This document shows, piece by piece, positions 1 through 6,488 of a DNA stretch of 9,531 bases (position 1 is the stretch's first letter; each line of letters begins with the position of its first letter). A program made the translations under genes and the position numbers. The stretch is taken from assembly GCA_013215515.1 (NCBI GenBank), contig JABSPC010000015.1, positions 1-9,531 on the forward strand, written 5' to 3'. This DNA is from Crocinitomicaceae bacterium (GTDB lineage Bacteria; Bacteroidota; Bacteroidia; Flavobacteriales_D; Crocinitomicaceae). Under the pieces are notes generated by a model, which had not been told where the DNA came from, did no database searches, and saw only the letters and a program-made list of their open reading frames with translations.

Positions 1-1119
1 GGCAAACGTTATTACGGTGGATGCGAGATCGTGGATAAAATTGAAACTTTAGCTATTGAGCGTCTTTGCAAATTATTTGGAGCGGAATGGGCAAATGTTC
101 AGCCACACTCTGGTGCTCAAGCAAACACAGCTGTACTTCTTGCTTGTCTTGAGCCTGGAGATAAAATATTAGGATTTGATTTATCACATGGTGGACATTT
201 AACACACGGCTCACCTGTTAACTTTTCTGGAAAGCTATACGATCCACACTTCTATGGTGTGAACAAAGAAACAGGTCAAGTCGATTACGACATGATGGAG
301 GAAGTAGCGAAAAGAGAAAACCCTAAATTGATCATTTGTGGAGCATCGGCATATAGCCGAGATTGGGATTACGCTAGAATTAGAAAAATTGCTGACGAAG
401 TTGGCGCACTTATTTTAGCTGATATTTCACACCCTGCAGGATTGATTGCAACTGGATTGCTTTCGAATCCAATGGAACACTGTCATATCGTAACAACGAC
501 AACGCATAAAACATTAAGAGGTCCAAGAGGTGGAGTTATTATGCTTGGAAAGAACTTCCCGAATCCTTTTGGACTTTTATGGAAGAACGGAAACCCTAAA
601 TCAATGGCAGCGTTATTAGATGCAGCTGTTTTTCCTGGAACGCAAGGTGGGCCACTGGAGCATGTAATTGCTGCGAAGGCTGTTGCTTTTGGTGAAGCTT
701 TGACACCTGGATACAAGCAATACATGACACAAGTAAAAGAAAATGCGACTGTCATGGCTGATGAATTCGTTAAACGTGGGTACACAATTATCTCTGGTGG
801 AACTGACAATCACTCAATGTTAATTGATCTTCGCTCGAAAGGTGTAACAGGAAAAGATGCTGAAAATGCATTGGTTCTTGCGGATATTACTGTAAACAAA
901 AACATGGTTCCTTTCGACACGGAATCTCCATTCGTTACATCTGGAATAAGAATTGGAACTCCTGCAATCACGTCTCGTGGTGTTAAACCTGCTGAAATGG
1001 CAAAGATTGTTGATCTGGTAGATAAAGTAATTACTAATCTAGAAAATGAAGAGGTTCTTTCTTCTGTTCGCTCTGAGGTGAATGCTTTGATGAGCGATCG
1101 GCCGTTGTTTGCTTGGTAA
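1..1119 (+). CDS. glyA: Serine hydroxymethyltransferase, 5'-truncated by window edge
   Basis: PLP-dependent cytosolic enzyme that converts serine and tetrahydrofolate to glycine and 5,10-methylene-tetrahydrofolate, the main one-carbon source for purine and thymidylate synthesis. The reading frame is open from base 1 and begins [15 protein letters not shown], which lies about 50 residues into the E. coli enzyme, so the true start is left of the window; the GTG at 31 is an internal valine. Visible landmarks are [28 protein letters not shown], the PLP-lysine motif [14 protein letters not shown] (Lys codon at 508-510), [15 protein letters not shown] and [15 protein letters not shown]. The C-terminus is intact and stops with TAA at 1117. 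It converges on the SDR gene 77 bases away. No clear terminator is visible in that gap. The family assignment is certain. Confidence 0.97.
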   Translation, partial: GKRYYGGCEIVDKIETLAIERLCKLFGAEWANVQPHSGAQANTAVLLACLEPGDKILGFDLSHGGHLTHGSPVNFSGKLYDPHFYGVNKETGQVDYDMMEEVAKRENPKLIICGASAYSRDWDYARIRKIADEVGALILADISHPAGLIATGLLSNPMEHCHIVTTTTHKTLRGPRGGVIMLGKNFPNPFGLLWKNGNPKSMAALLDAAVFPGTQGGPLEHVIAAKAVAFGEALTPGYKQYMTQVKENATVMADEFVKRGYTIISGGTDNHSMLIDLRSKGVTGKDAENALVLADITVNKNMVPFDTESPFVTSGIRIGTPAITSRGVKPAEMAKIVDLVDKVITNLENEEVLSSVRSEVNALMSDRPLFAW

Positions 1120-1196
1120 TATTTCGGAGCGGCTACGCCTTTTAGATCGATTATGATATTAATCAATCCAAAAGAGAACGAAGTGAACGATCCAAA

Positions 1197-1985
1197 TTAC
1201 GTTGCTGGTTGTTTACGAATAATCTTCCAAAATAATTTCGGGAAAAATCGCTTAATAGTTACTGCTTTAATTTCCCTGTTTCCAATAAGAACTTCCTTTT
1301 TGTTCTTCCGAACGGCCTTTAGAAGTTGTCGAGCACATTCTTCCGCTGACATTCCAGTTTCTTGATTGTGATCCATAATCCCATGCTTTTCACCAGATAC
1401 ACTAATCGCATTAACCGATATCTCTGTATTTATCTTCCCAGGACATGCAATTGTCACCTTTATACCGTTCTTTTCTTCTTCAAGCATTAAGCTCTCGTAA
1501 AAGCCGTGCAAAGCATGCTTGGAAGCACTGTAAGCACTTCTAAGGAAGAATCCAAACTTTCCTGCTATGCTTGAAATAATTAAGTAATGTCCCGACTTTT
1601 GCTCTCGAAAAACTGGCAGAATCGCCTTAGCGAGGGCAATATTCCCAAAGTAGTTGATCTCCATAATTCGTCGATCAATAACTAACGATGTTTCATGAAC
1701 TTCAGAACGTTGTGACATTCCTCCATTATTGAACAAATAATCGATTCTTCCAAAATGGTCTTTGACTTGTTTAACCAATTCCTCAAAATTTCCCGATTGC
1801 TCAAGATCCAATGTTACTACAAGATGATCGTCGGAATTTTGAAGCTTCTCTTTCAACTCTTGTAGCTTTGACTCATTACGCGCAGACAAAACAACTTTTC
1901 CGCCTTCATTTGCGACTTGAACGGCTAACGACTCCCCTATTCCAGAAGAAGCACCTGTGATCCAAACAATTTTATCCTTAAACAT
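1197..1985 (-). CDS. Short-chain dehydrogenase/reductase (SDR) family oxidoreductase
   Basis: A 262-residue classical SDR with a Rossmann fold that should use NAD(P)H to oxidise an alcohol or reduce a ketone; the substrate cannot be read from sequence. The cofactor-binding TGASSGIG is at residues 10-17, the NNAG-type motif appears as NNGG at 86-89, and the catalytic residues are Asn111, Ser139, Tyr152 and Lys156 (YSASK), followed by CPG at 181-183. The length is typical of classical SDRs. The C-terminus (about 240-260) is basic and hydrophobic, RFFPKLFWKIIRK, and might lie on a membrane, as in DHRS7-like SDRs (inference). The ATG at 1985 lies about 20 bases downstream of a TATTTTTG promoter box on the minus strand. 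It is transcribed alone and converges with glyA. Confidence 0.93.
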   Translation of the reverse strand: MFKDKIVWITGASSGIGESLAVQVANEGGKVVLSARNESKLQELKEKLQNSDDHLVVTLDLEQSGNFEELVKQVKDHFGRIDYLFNNGGMSQRSEVHETSLVIDRRIMEINYFGNIALAKAILPVFREQKSGHYLIISSIAGKFGFFLRSAYSASKHALHGFYESLMLEEEKNGIKVTIACPGKINTEISVNAISVSGEKHGIMDHNQETGMSAEECARQLLKAVRKNKKEVLIGNREIKAVTIKRFFPKLFWKIIRKQPAT

Positions 1986-2006
1986 CTAATGGTATTAGTT
2001 AAGAAT

Positions 2007-2014
2007 CAAAAATA
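2007..2014 (-). promoter_or_regulatory. Putative -7 promoter box for the SDR gene
   Basis: Read on the minus strand this is TATTTTTG, a full match to the Bacteroidota -7 consensus TAnnTTTG. It would start transcription near base 2000, giving a leader of about 15 nt before the ATG at 1985. I see no TTG-type -33 element at the expected 19-21 bp upstream, so the call rests on the -7 box and its position only. Confidence 0.45.
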
Positions 2015-2186
2015 GTATAAAATTGTAATCAGATAATAGTATTTAATCTTGGTTAGTTGCGATCAAGAAGGAAATTTGGTATTTCGGGTGTAAAAACAAA
2101 TGCAATGCAATTAGTTTCTAATAATGTGCAATCCATATATTTTCAAGTTATAAGTAATAAGAATTACAGAAGCCATTAATGTAAAT

Positions 2187-2194
2187 TAATTTTG
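2187..2194 (+). promoter_or_regulatory. TAATTTTG promoter-like box overlapping the membrane-protein start
   Basis: TAATTTTG matches TAnnTTTG exactly, but its last three bases are also part of the TTG/GTG start region of the downstream gene. If it is functional, transcription would start near 2200, after the TTG at 2192, so that start codon could not be used on this transcript. No clear -33 TTG is seen. It may be a chance match in AT-rich DNA. Confidence 0.3.
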
Positions 2195-2518
2195 TGGTTG
2201 TTCCCTATACTGGCTGGACTAGCTCTAGGTGTCCTAATTTATTTATACGGTGTTTGGTCTACTATGATACCGGCGCTTTATTGGATATACTGGTTTGGCA
2301 TGTCAAATTTCACCTTGGTATATACCGTCACATCGGTTATTCTTTTCATCTACCTCGTTTTCCTAATCGCTGGTTTGGTAAATAAGAATATCGATAGAAA
2401 AATGAAAGTATGGATGGTAGTAGAAATGTTAGCCATCGCCGGTTTATCTAATTTTATTTTGTCGTATAGTCAGCAACTAGACAAAATGGATAGGTTAAAC
2501 TATGAAATGGAGCAGTAA
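2192..2518 (+). CDS. Small multi-pass membrane protein of unknown function
   Basis: I do not recognise this 108-residue protein. It is strongly hydrophobic, with likely membrane segments at about residues 3-22, 41-63 and 72-92 and a possible short one at 24-38. The basic loop NKNIDRKMK (64-72) lies between two segments, and a polar tail, QQLDKMDRLNYEMEQ, ends the protein. The frame has an in-frame stop at 2177 and no ATG before residue 25, so a full first membrane segment requires TTG at 2192 (or 2198). That TTG lies inside a TAATTTTG promoter-like box, so an alternative is initiation at ATG 2264, which would lose the first segment. It stands alone between the divergent SDR gene and the convergent secreted-protein gene. 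The pattern of membrane segments and charged loops makes a real gene likely; the start is uncertain. Confidence 0.65.
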   Translation: MWLFPILAGLALGVLIYLYGVWSTMIPALYWIYWFGMSNFTLVYTVTSVILFIYLVFLIAGLVNKNIDRKMKVWMVVEMLAIAGLSNFILSYSQQLDKMDRLNYEMEQ

Positions 2519-2617
2519 TAATTCACGGACGAACAAATTAACAACTGAGATTATACACAGAACTGAGCTAATCAAAGTATGCCTGAAGTAAAAATGTGCT
2601 CTCCCCACTTAAAACAA

Positions 2618-2649
2618 AAAATCCCATCTCAACTAAGAAACGGGATTTT
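2618..2649 (-). terminator. Bidirectional intrinsic terminator-like hairpin
   Basis: AAAATCCC (2618-2625) pairs perfectly with GGGATTTT (2642-2649) across a 16-nt loop. On the minus strand the stem is followed by a T-rich run (TTTTTTGTTTT counting the stem T's), suiting termination of the secreted-protein gene that ends at 2668. On the plus strand the tail is shorter, TTTTAATT, but could also stop transcription from the membrane-protein gene ending at 2518. The 8-bp stem has only three G-C pairs, so strength is moderate. Confidence 0.65.
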
Positions 2650-2667
2650 AATTATGTGAATGTGATC

Positions 2668-3090
2668 TTAAAGATCGTCTGGTAATTCGATTGTTTTAAA
2701 TTCTTTTTGTTTTGGCTTCAATTGATCAATGAAAACAATTTTAAATTTTTCACCGTCTGCAGTATGAATCATTTCCGAAATCCCATTAATAATTGCCGGT
2801 GGCAACTTTTTAGTATTGTAGAATTTTGTATCCAATAATTCATACGTATTATCATCGTACTGCATAAAAACAGAGACAATTTTCCCGTTCTCTACACGCG
2901 CCTTTCCACTAATACAGCGGGAGCCTCCATCTTCAAAGTATGAGACATAAACATTTCTATGCATATCATCTGATACAGAATGTGATCCTCGTGCGTCAAA
3001 AGCTTTTTGCAATCTTGTGAAGCAATCTTGAGACATTGCCGACATAGATAAGAACACACCTAAGAACATTAATAGTATACCTTTTTTCAT
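2668..3090 (-). CDS. Small secreted protein of unknown function
   Basis: I do not recognise the family. The 140-residue product begins with a clear Sec signal peptide: MKK, then a hydrophobic core at about 5-19, and likely cleavage near Ser20-Gln21 in AMSQDC. There is no lipobox, since Cys23 is too polar in context and lies after the predicted cleavage region. The mature part of about 118 residues holds two cysteines, Cys23 and Cys59, that could form a disulfide in the periplasm. It contains many short beta-like stretches such as RNVYVSYF, IVSVFMQYDD and KFKIVFID and ends with an acidic ELPDDL. It has its own promoter box (3123-3130, minus) and a hairpin terminator just downstream, so it is monocistronic, divergent from gmhA. 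Confidence 0.8.
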   Translation of the reverse strand: MKKGILLMFLGVFLSMSAMSQDCFTRLQKAFDARGSHSVSDDMHRNVYVSYFEDGGSRCISGKARVENGKIVSVFMQYDDNTYELLDTKFYNTKKLPPAIINGISEMIHTADGEKFKIVFIDQLKPKQKEFKTIELPDDL

Positions 3091-3122
3091 ATTTAGCGTT
3101 TTTTGAGCTATCGCTCGGGTTT

Positions 3123-3130
3123 CAAATATA
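3123..3130 (-). promoter_or_regulatory. Putative -7 promoter box for the secreted-protein gene
   Basis: The minus strand reads TATATTTG, an exact TAnnTTTG match. Transcription would start near 3117, leaving a leader of about 27 nt to the ATG at 3090. That leader can form a small GAGC-GATA-GCTC hairpin (3105-3116). The -33 region shows no good TTG. The divergent gmhA promoter lies within 50 bp, so the two may share regulation. Confidence 0.5.
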
Positions 3131-3146
3131 GCAAGTTTGATTTAAT

Positions 3147-3179
3147 TTTTGTCGCCTGCTATTTAATTTCTTTATTTTG
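3147..3179 (+). promoter_or_regulatory. Putative gmhA promoter (-33 TTTTG, -7 TATTTTG)
   Basis: TTTTG at 3147-3151 and TATTTTG at 3173-3179 are 21 bp apart, close to the Bacteroidota arrangement TTTG-N19/21-TAnnTTTG, although the -7 box is one base short of consensus. It predicts transcription from about 3185 and supports translation from ATG 3197 rather than the upstream GTG at 3179, which is itself part of the box. Confidence 0.45.
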
Positions 3180-3196
3180 TGACAAATTCAATTTCA

Positions 3197-3766
3197 ATGA
3201 GTGAAAACCAAATAGCAGACCAATTTTCCGAAGCTTTGGAAATTTTGCAAATATTTAACAATTCAAAAAACATTACAAAAATCACAAGCGCGGGTGATAT
3301 CATGGCCAATAGCCTGAAAAATGGCGGGAAAATTATTAGCTGTGGAAATGGAGGATCAATGTGTGATGCGATGCATTTTGCAGAAGAATTAACAGGACGC
3401 TTCAGAGATGACCGACCTTCTATTCCAGCTTTATCGATTTCAGACCCTGGTCATATTACATGTGTCGGTAATGATTACGGCTTTGATTCTATTTTTTCTC
3501 GCTATATCGAAGGAGTTGGAAAGTCGGGAGACGTTTTACTCGCTATATCCACATCAGGAAATTCCAAGAATATTATCAATGCAATCAATGCCGCTAAAGA
3601 AAAAGGTATGTTGGTTGTTGGGCTAACTGGAAAGACAGGTGGTGAAATGGCAAGTCTCTGCGATGTTGAAATAAGAGCTCCTCATTCCGAGTATGCAGAT
3701 CGAGCACAAGAGATTCATATCAAAGTGATTCATTCACTTATAGGTCATATTGAAAATAATATCTAA
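3197..3766 (+). CDS. gmhA: Phosphoheptose isomerase (sedoheptulose 7-phosphate isomerase)
   Basis: SIS-domain enzyme that turns sedoheptulose 7-phosphate into D-glycero-D-manno-heptose 7-phosphate, the first step of the ADP-heptose route to LPS inner core, in the cytosol. From ATG 3197 the product has 189 residues and aligns with E. coli GmhA (192 aa) almost without gaps: CGNGGS (49-54), [11 protein letters not shown] (58-68), [21 protein letters not shown] (117-123) and [14 protein letters not shown]. The zinc ligands equivalent to E. coli His61, Glu65, Gln172 and His180 are kept as His60, Glu64, Gln171 and His179. The residue after CGNGGS is Met55 where E. coli has His56. A GTG at 3179 would add six residues but sits in the promoter. 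No other heptose genes are adjacent, and no terminator follows before the next promoter box. Confidence 0.93.
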   Translation: MSENQIADQFSEALEILQIFNNSKNITKITSAGDIMANSLKNGGKIISCGNGGSMCDAMHFAEELTGRFRDDRPSIPALSISDPGHITCVGNDYGFDSIFSRYIEGVGKSGDVLLAISTSGNSKNIINAINAAKEKGMLVVGLTGKTGGEMASLCDVEIRAPHSEYADRAQEIHIKVIHSLIGHIENNI

Positions 3767-3795
3767 AAACACATGCAACACGGTGATGAAATAAT

Positions 3796-3803
3796 TACCT
3801 TTG
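3796..3803 (+). promoter_or_regulatory. Putative -7 promoter box for the TerB-like gene
   Basis: TACCTTTG is an exact TAnnTTTG match and is followed by GCAGC, as in many Bacteroidota promoters. Transcription from about 3810 would give a leader of about 16 nt before ATG 3826. No obvious -33 TTG lies at the right distance. The box separates this gene from gmhA, which ends 30 bases upstream. Confidence 0.55.
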
Positions 3804-3825
3804 CAGCGAAATTTTATCAAGAACA

Positions 3826-4248
3826 ATGGGAACAATTGCACAACAATTTGAGTCAGGAGCACAAAGCGCTGACAAAGGAATATTTAAGAACTTAGTAATG
3901 CTTGCGCGTGTTGACGGAACTGTTGACGAATCGGAAAAGAATTTATTGAATCGAATTGCAAAACGTTTGTCTTTAACAGAAGAACAAGTTGCTGAAATCC
4001 GTACTAACCCAGGGAATTATCCAATGGTACCGCCTTCATCAAAAGAAGATAGAATTGAGCGCTTTGTTCAATTTATTGAAATGATCTGTATTGATGGTGT
4101 TGTTGATACTAAAGAAGAAAAGTTGGCAAACAAATACGGAATTACTTTAGGGTATAACTCTGAGCAAGTTGCTGAATTAGAAACTACGATTATTGAACAC
4201 TTTAAGTCAGGAAAAGCACCAGAGGATATCGTGTCTTTACTGATGTAA
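3826..4248 (+). CDS. TerB-like (tellurite-resistance TerB/DjlA-N fold) protein
   Basis: A 140-residue cytosolic, all-helical protein with no signal peptide or membrane segment. Two copies of an acidic motif sit exactly 60 residues apart: DGTVDESE at 30-37 (in MLARVDGTVDESEKNLL) and DGVVDTKE at 90-97 (in MICIDGVVDTKEEKLA). Each is followed by a helix and an EEQVAE/SEQVAE turn. This DGxVDxxE pattern is the signature of TerB-fold proteins and is thought to bind divalent metal. Membership of the fold is well supported, but a role in tellurite resistance is not, since no terC, terD or terZ genes are near and single TerB genes are common in Bacteroidota with unknown function. It is monocistronic, with its own promoter box and a strong terminator. 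Confidence 0.82.
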   Translation: MGTIAQQFESGAQSADKGIFKNLVMLARVDGTVDESEKNLLNRIAKRLSLTEEQVAEIRTNPGNYPMVPPSSKEDRIERFVQFIEMICIDGVVDTKEEKLANKYGITLGYNSEQVAELETTIIEHFKSGKAPEDIVSLLM

Positions 4249-4266
4249 ATTGATATAACTTATTTT

Positions 4267-4298
4267 AAGCCGTTTCGAATTATCCGAGACGGCTTTTT
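4267..4298 (+). terminator. Rho-independent terminator after the TerB-like gene
   Basis: AAGCCGTTTC (4267-4276) pairs with GAGACGGCTT (4286-4295) as a 10-bp stem with one G-T wobble and a 9-nt loop, followed by a T tract (TTTTT, then AATT). It lies 19 bases past the stop codon at 4248 and closes this transcription unit before the Fur operon promoter. Confidence 0.88.
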
Positions 4299-4370
4299 AA
4301 TTGTACATAAGTTGTTGAAAACTCCCCATCCTTATTGCGTTAGAAACCACTTTCGGTGGATTTAATTCCG

Positions 4371-4378
4371 TAAATTTG
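4371..4378 (+). promoter_or_regulatory. Putative -7 promoter box of the fur-STAS-purA-ostA operon
   Basis: TAAATTTG matches TAnnTTTG exactly. Transcription from about 4385 would leave a leader of about 13 nt before ATG 4398. No strong -33 TTG is visible. A short imperfect hairpin, CCAC-TTTCG-GTGG (4347-4359), lies just upstream where a regulator could bind, possibly the Fur-family product itself, but nothing else supports that. Confidence 0.5.
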
Positions 4379-4397
4379 GCACTTACCTGAATTTGAA

Positions 4398-4847
4398 ATG
4401 GTTCACGAGGAATTACAGAATAAAGTAAAGAGCATTTTCTCCGCATATTTGGAGCAAAACGGTCACAGAAAAACACCTGAACGATTCGCCATACTCGCTG
4501 AAATTTATAACTACGAAGGACACTTTGATATTGAGTCTCTTTATGTTGAAATGAAAAATCAGAATTATCGAGTATCGCGAGCAACTCTTTACAACACCAT
4601 AGAACTTTTATTGGCTTGTAGCTTAGTTAGAAAACACCAATTCGGTAAAAATATAGCACAATTTGAAAAAGCACACGGTTCTAAGCAGCACGATCACGTT
4701 GTACTAACTGATACTGGAGAATTGCTTGAGTTTTGTGACCCGAGAATTCAGAACATTAAATCAACGATTGAAGAGATTTTTGATATTGAAATTCAACACC
4801 ACTCGTTGTATTTCTATGGAGTAAAAAAAGGAACTAAAAAGAAATAA
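4398..4847 (+). CDS. Fur-family transcriptional regulator lacking the CxxC zinc site
   Basis: A 149-residue Fur/PerR/Zur-type repressor. The N-terminal winged helix covers about residues 8-85: [10 protein letters not shown] (24-33), GHFDIESLY (41-49) and the recognition helix [13 protein letters not shown] (59-71). The C-terminal dimerisation and metal domain holds HDH (98-100), LLEFCDPRI and [16 protein letters not shown]. The HDHLICLDCG segment of E. coli Fur is here [10 protein letters not shown], so both cysteines of the structural CxxC zinc site are replaced (Leu103, Thr106). Only Cys74 and Cys113 remain, far apart. The regulatory metal histidines (His42, His98, His100) are kept, so it probably senses a divalent metal or peroxide; which one cannot be told, hence no symbol. 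It is the first gene of a four-gene run, one base from the STAS gene. Confidence 0.9.
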   Translation: MVHEELQNKVKSIFSAYLEQNGHRKTPERFAILAEIYNYEGHFDIESLYVEMKNQNYRVSRATLYNTIELLLACSLVRKHQFGKNIAQFEKAHGSKQHDHVVLTDTGELLEFCDPRIQNIKSTIEEIFDIEIQHHSLYFYGVKKGTKKK

Positions 4848-4848
4848 T

Positions 4849-5202
4849 TTGACTTTAGAATTTGACATAAACATCGAAGATCCTGTTGTTACTTATTCAT
4901 TAGCAGGAAAAATTACCTCAGACGATGATTTCGAGGAATTGGAGAAATTGGTATTTGATCATTTGAATCAAAACTATTTTAGAATCATTTTTGATTTATC
5001 AGAATTGACGCACACGAACTCATCAGGAATTGGGTTCTTTATGAGAACGCTTACAAAGGCGAGAATCATGGGTGGAGAGTTGGTTCTGTTAAATATTAAA
5101 GGAAACGTTAAGAAGATCTTTGAAATAGCTAAGCTAGATGAGGTCTATACAATCTATACGAATAAAGAAGAAGCATTAAATCATTTTAAGCAAATACAAT
5201 GA
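4849..5202 (+). CDS. STAS-domain protein (anti-sigma-factor antagonist type)
   Basis: A 117-residue single STAS domain like SpoIIAA/RsbV, which in the classical system binds an anti-sigma kinase when its serine is unphosphorylated. The pattern is right: beta strands at the N-terminus with a YSLAGKITSDD segment (16-26), RIIFDLSEL (45-53) and the switch motif HTNSSGIGFFMR (55-66). Ser59 (or Ser58) corresponds to the phosphorylated Ser58 of B. subtilis SpoIIAA. The last third, GGELVLLNIKGNVKKIFEIAKLDEVYTIYTNKEEAL, is typical of the fold. The start is TTG at 4849, one base after the Fur stop; no ATG occurs in frame before residue 65, and an upstream in-frame ATG at 4816 is cut off by a stop at 4822. 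The gene ends in ATGA, overlapping purA. No kinase or phosphatase partner is encoded nearby. Confidence 0.88.
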   Translation: MTLEFDINIEDPVVTYSLAGKITSDDDFEELEKLVFDHLNQNYFRIIFDLSELTHTNSSGIGFFMRTLTKARIMGGELVLLNIKGNVKKIFEIAKLDEVYTIYTNKEEALNHFKQIQ

Positions 5203-6488
5203 AAGTAGACGTATTACTCGGTTTACAATGGGGAGACGAAGGTAAAGGGAAAATTGTCGATGTACTGACTCCTAAATACGACATTATCGCACGTTTTCAA
5301 GGTGGTCCAAACGCTGGTCACACACTTGAGTTCAATGGCATCAAACACGTTTTGCATACAATCCCGTCTGGAATTTTTAGAGATGGAGTTATGAACTTAG
5401 TTGGAAACGGCGTTGTTATCGATCCCGTTATTTTTAAAGCAGAACTTGACAAATTAGAACCGTTCAATATTGATTATGTATCAAGATTGGTGATTTCTAA
5501 AAAAGCGCACCTTATTCTTCCTACACATAGAATTCTTGATGCAGCTTCTGAAGCAGCGAAAGGAAAGGATAAAATTGGTTCGACATTGAAAGGTATCGGC
5601 CCAACTTATATGGACAAGACGGGAAGAAACGGATTGCGTGTTGGAGATATCTATTCGCCTAAATTCGAAGAGAAGTACAATGCGTTGGTTAAAAAGCACA
5701 TTCAAATGCTTAAACGCTACGAAGATTTCACTTACGATCTTTCTGAATTAGAAGGACCATGGATGGCAGCAATTGAATCATTGAAAGAATTGAAAGCTGT
5801 AGATAGCGAACATTACATCAACGATGCGTTGAAAGCAGGCAAGAAAATTTTGGCTGAAGGAGCTCAAGGAACAATGCTTGATATTGACTTCGGAACCTAT
5901 CCATTTGTTACTTCATCAAACACTGTTACGGCTGGAACTTGTACTGGTTTAGGTGTTGCTCCAACGAAAATCGGAAGTGTAATCGGAATTTTTAAAGCGT
6001 ACTGTACAAGAGTTGGTAGCGGACCTTTCCCTACTGAATTGAACGATGAAGTAGGCGAGAAAATTAGAAAAGAAGGATCTGAATTTGGGGCTACAACAGG
6101 TCGTCCTAGAAGATGTGGATGGGTTGATTTACCACAATTGAAATATGCAATCATGATAAATGGCGCTTCTGAGCTGTCAATGATGAAAGCTGATGTTCTA
6201 GACAACTTCGATACGATCCGAGTATGTACACACTACATAATTGACGGTGAGAGATACGATTACTTCCCTTACGACGTTAACGACGTGGAAGTTGTTCCTG
6301 TTTATGAAGACATCAAAGGTTGGAATTGCGACACAACGAAGTTGACTTCGTTTGATGACGCTCCTGCTGAGTTGAAAGCATACGTGGAGTATTTGGAACG
6401 TAATTTGGAAGTACCAATTACAGTTGTTTCAGTCGGACCAGACAGAACACAAACGTTAGAAAACACAGAGAATAAAGTACTAGCTTGA
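5199..6488 (+). CDS. purA: Adenylosuccinate synthetase
   Basis: Cytosolic enzyme joining IMP and aspartate with GTP to form adenylosuccinate, the committed step from IMP to AMP. The product has 429 residues against 432 in E. coli. Motifs in order: QWGDEGKGKIVD at 10-21 (catalytic Asp13), GGPNAGHT at 35-42 (catalytic His41), GIGPTYMDKTGRNGLRVGD, EGAQGTMLDIDFGTYPFVTSSN, GSGPFPTEL, GATTGRPRRCGWVDL and VSVGPDRTQT near the end. The GTP-loop region reads GGPNAGHT where E. coli has GGHNAGHT; I take this as a lineage variant because the essential residues remain. ATG 5199 overlaps the STAS stop by 4 nt, so translational coupling is likely. The stop overlaps the next start as TTGA. The gene is intact and certain. 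Confidence 0.98.
   Translation: MKVDVLLGLQWGDEGKGKIVDVLTPKYDIIARFQGGPNAGHTLEFNGIKHVLHTIPSGIFRDGVMNLVGNGVVIDPVIFKAELDKLEPFNIDYVSRLVISKKAHLILPTHRILDAASEAAKGKDKIGSTLKGIGPTYMDKTGRNGLRVGDIYSPKFEEKYNALVKKHIQMLKRYEDFTYDLSELEGPWMAAIESLKELKAVDSEHYINDALKAGKKILAEGAQGTMLDIDFGTYPFVTSSNTVTAGTCTGLGVAPTKIGSVIGIFKAYCTRVGSGPFPTELNDEVGEKIRKEGSEFGATTGRPRRCGWVDLPQLKYAIMINGASELSMMKADVLDNFDTIRVCTHYIIDGERYDYFPYDVNDVEVVPVYEDIKGWNCDTTKLTSFDDAPAELKAYVEYLERNLEVPITVVSVGPDRTQTLENTENKVLA

Noticed and set aside
31..33. GTG start for glyA
   Set aside because: The conserved [10 protein letters not shown] sequence continues upstream to the window edge, so this GTG is an internal valine codon.
1146..1169. Imperfect inverted repeat GATCGATT/AATCAATC between glyA and the SDR gene as a terminator
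   Set aside because: It has one mismatch, few G-C pairs and no T run on either strand; I cannot support it as a terminator.
2101..2110. Tandem TGCAATGCAA in the 1986-2191 gap
   Set aside because: Two copies of a 5-base unit are expected by chance; no larger repeat or RNA structure surrounds it.
3826..4248. Tellurite-resistance cluster
   Set aside because: Only a TerB-like fold is present; no terA, terC, terD or terZ genes are in the window.
4347..4359. CCAC-TTTCG-GTGG as a Fur-type operator
   Set aside because: The stem is only 4 bp and it does not resemble known Fur, PerR or Zur boxes; it is mentioned with the promoter but not called as a site.
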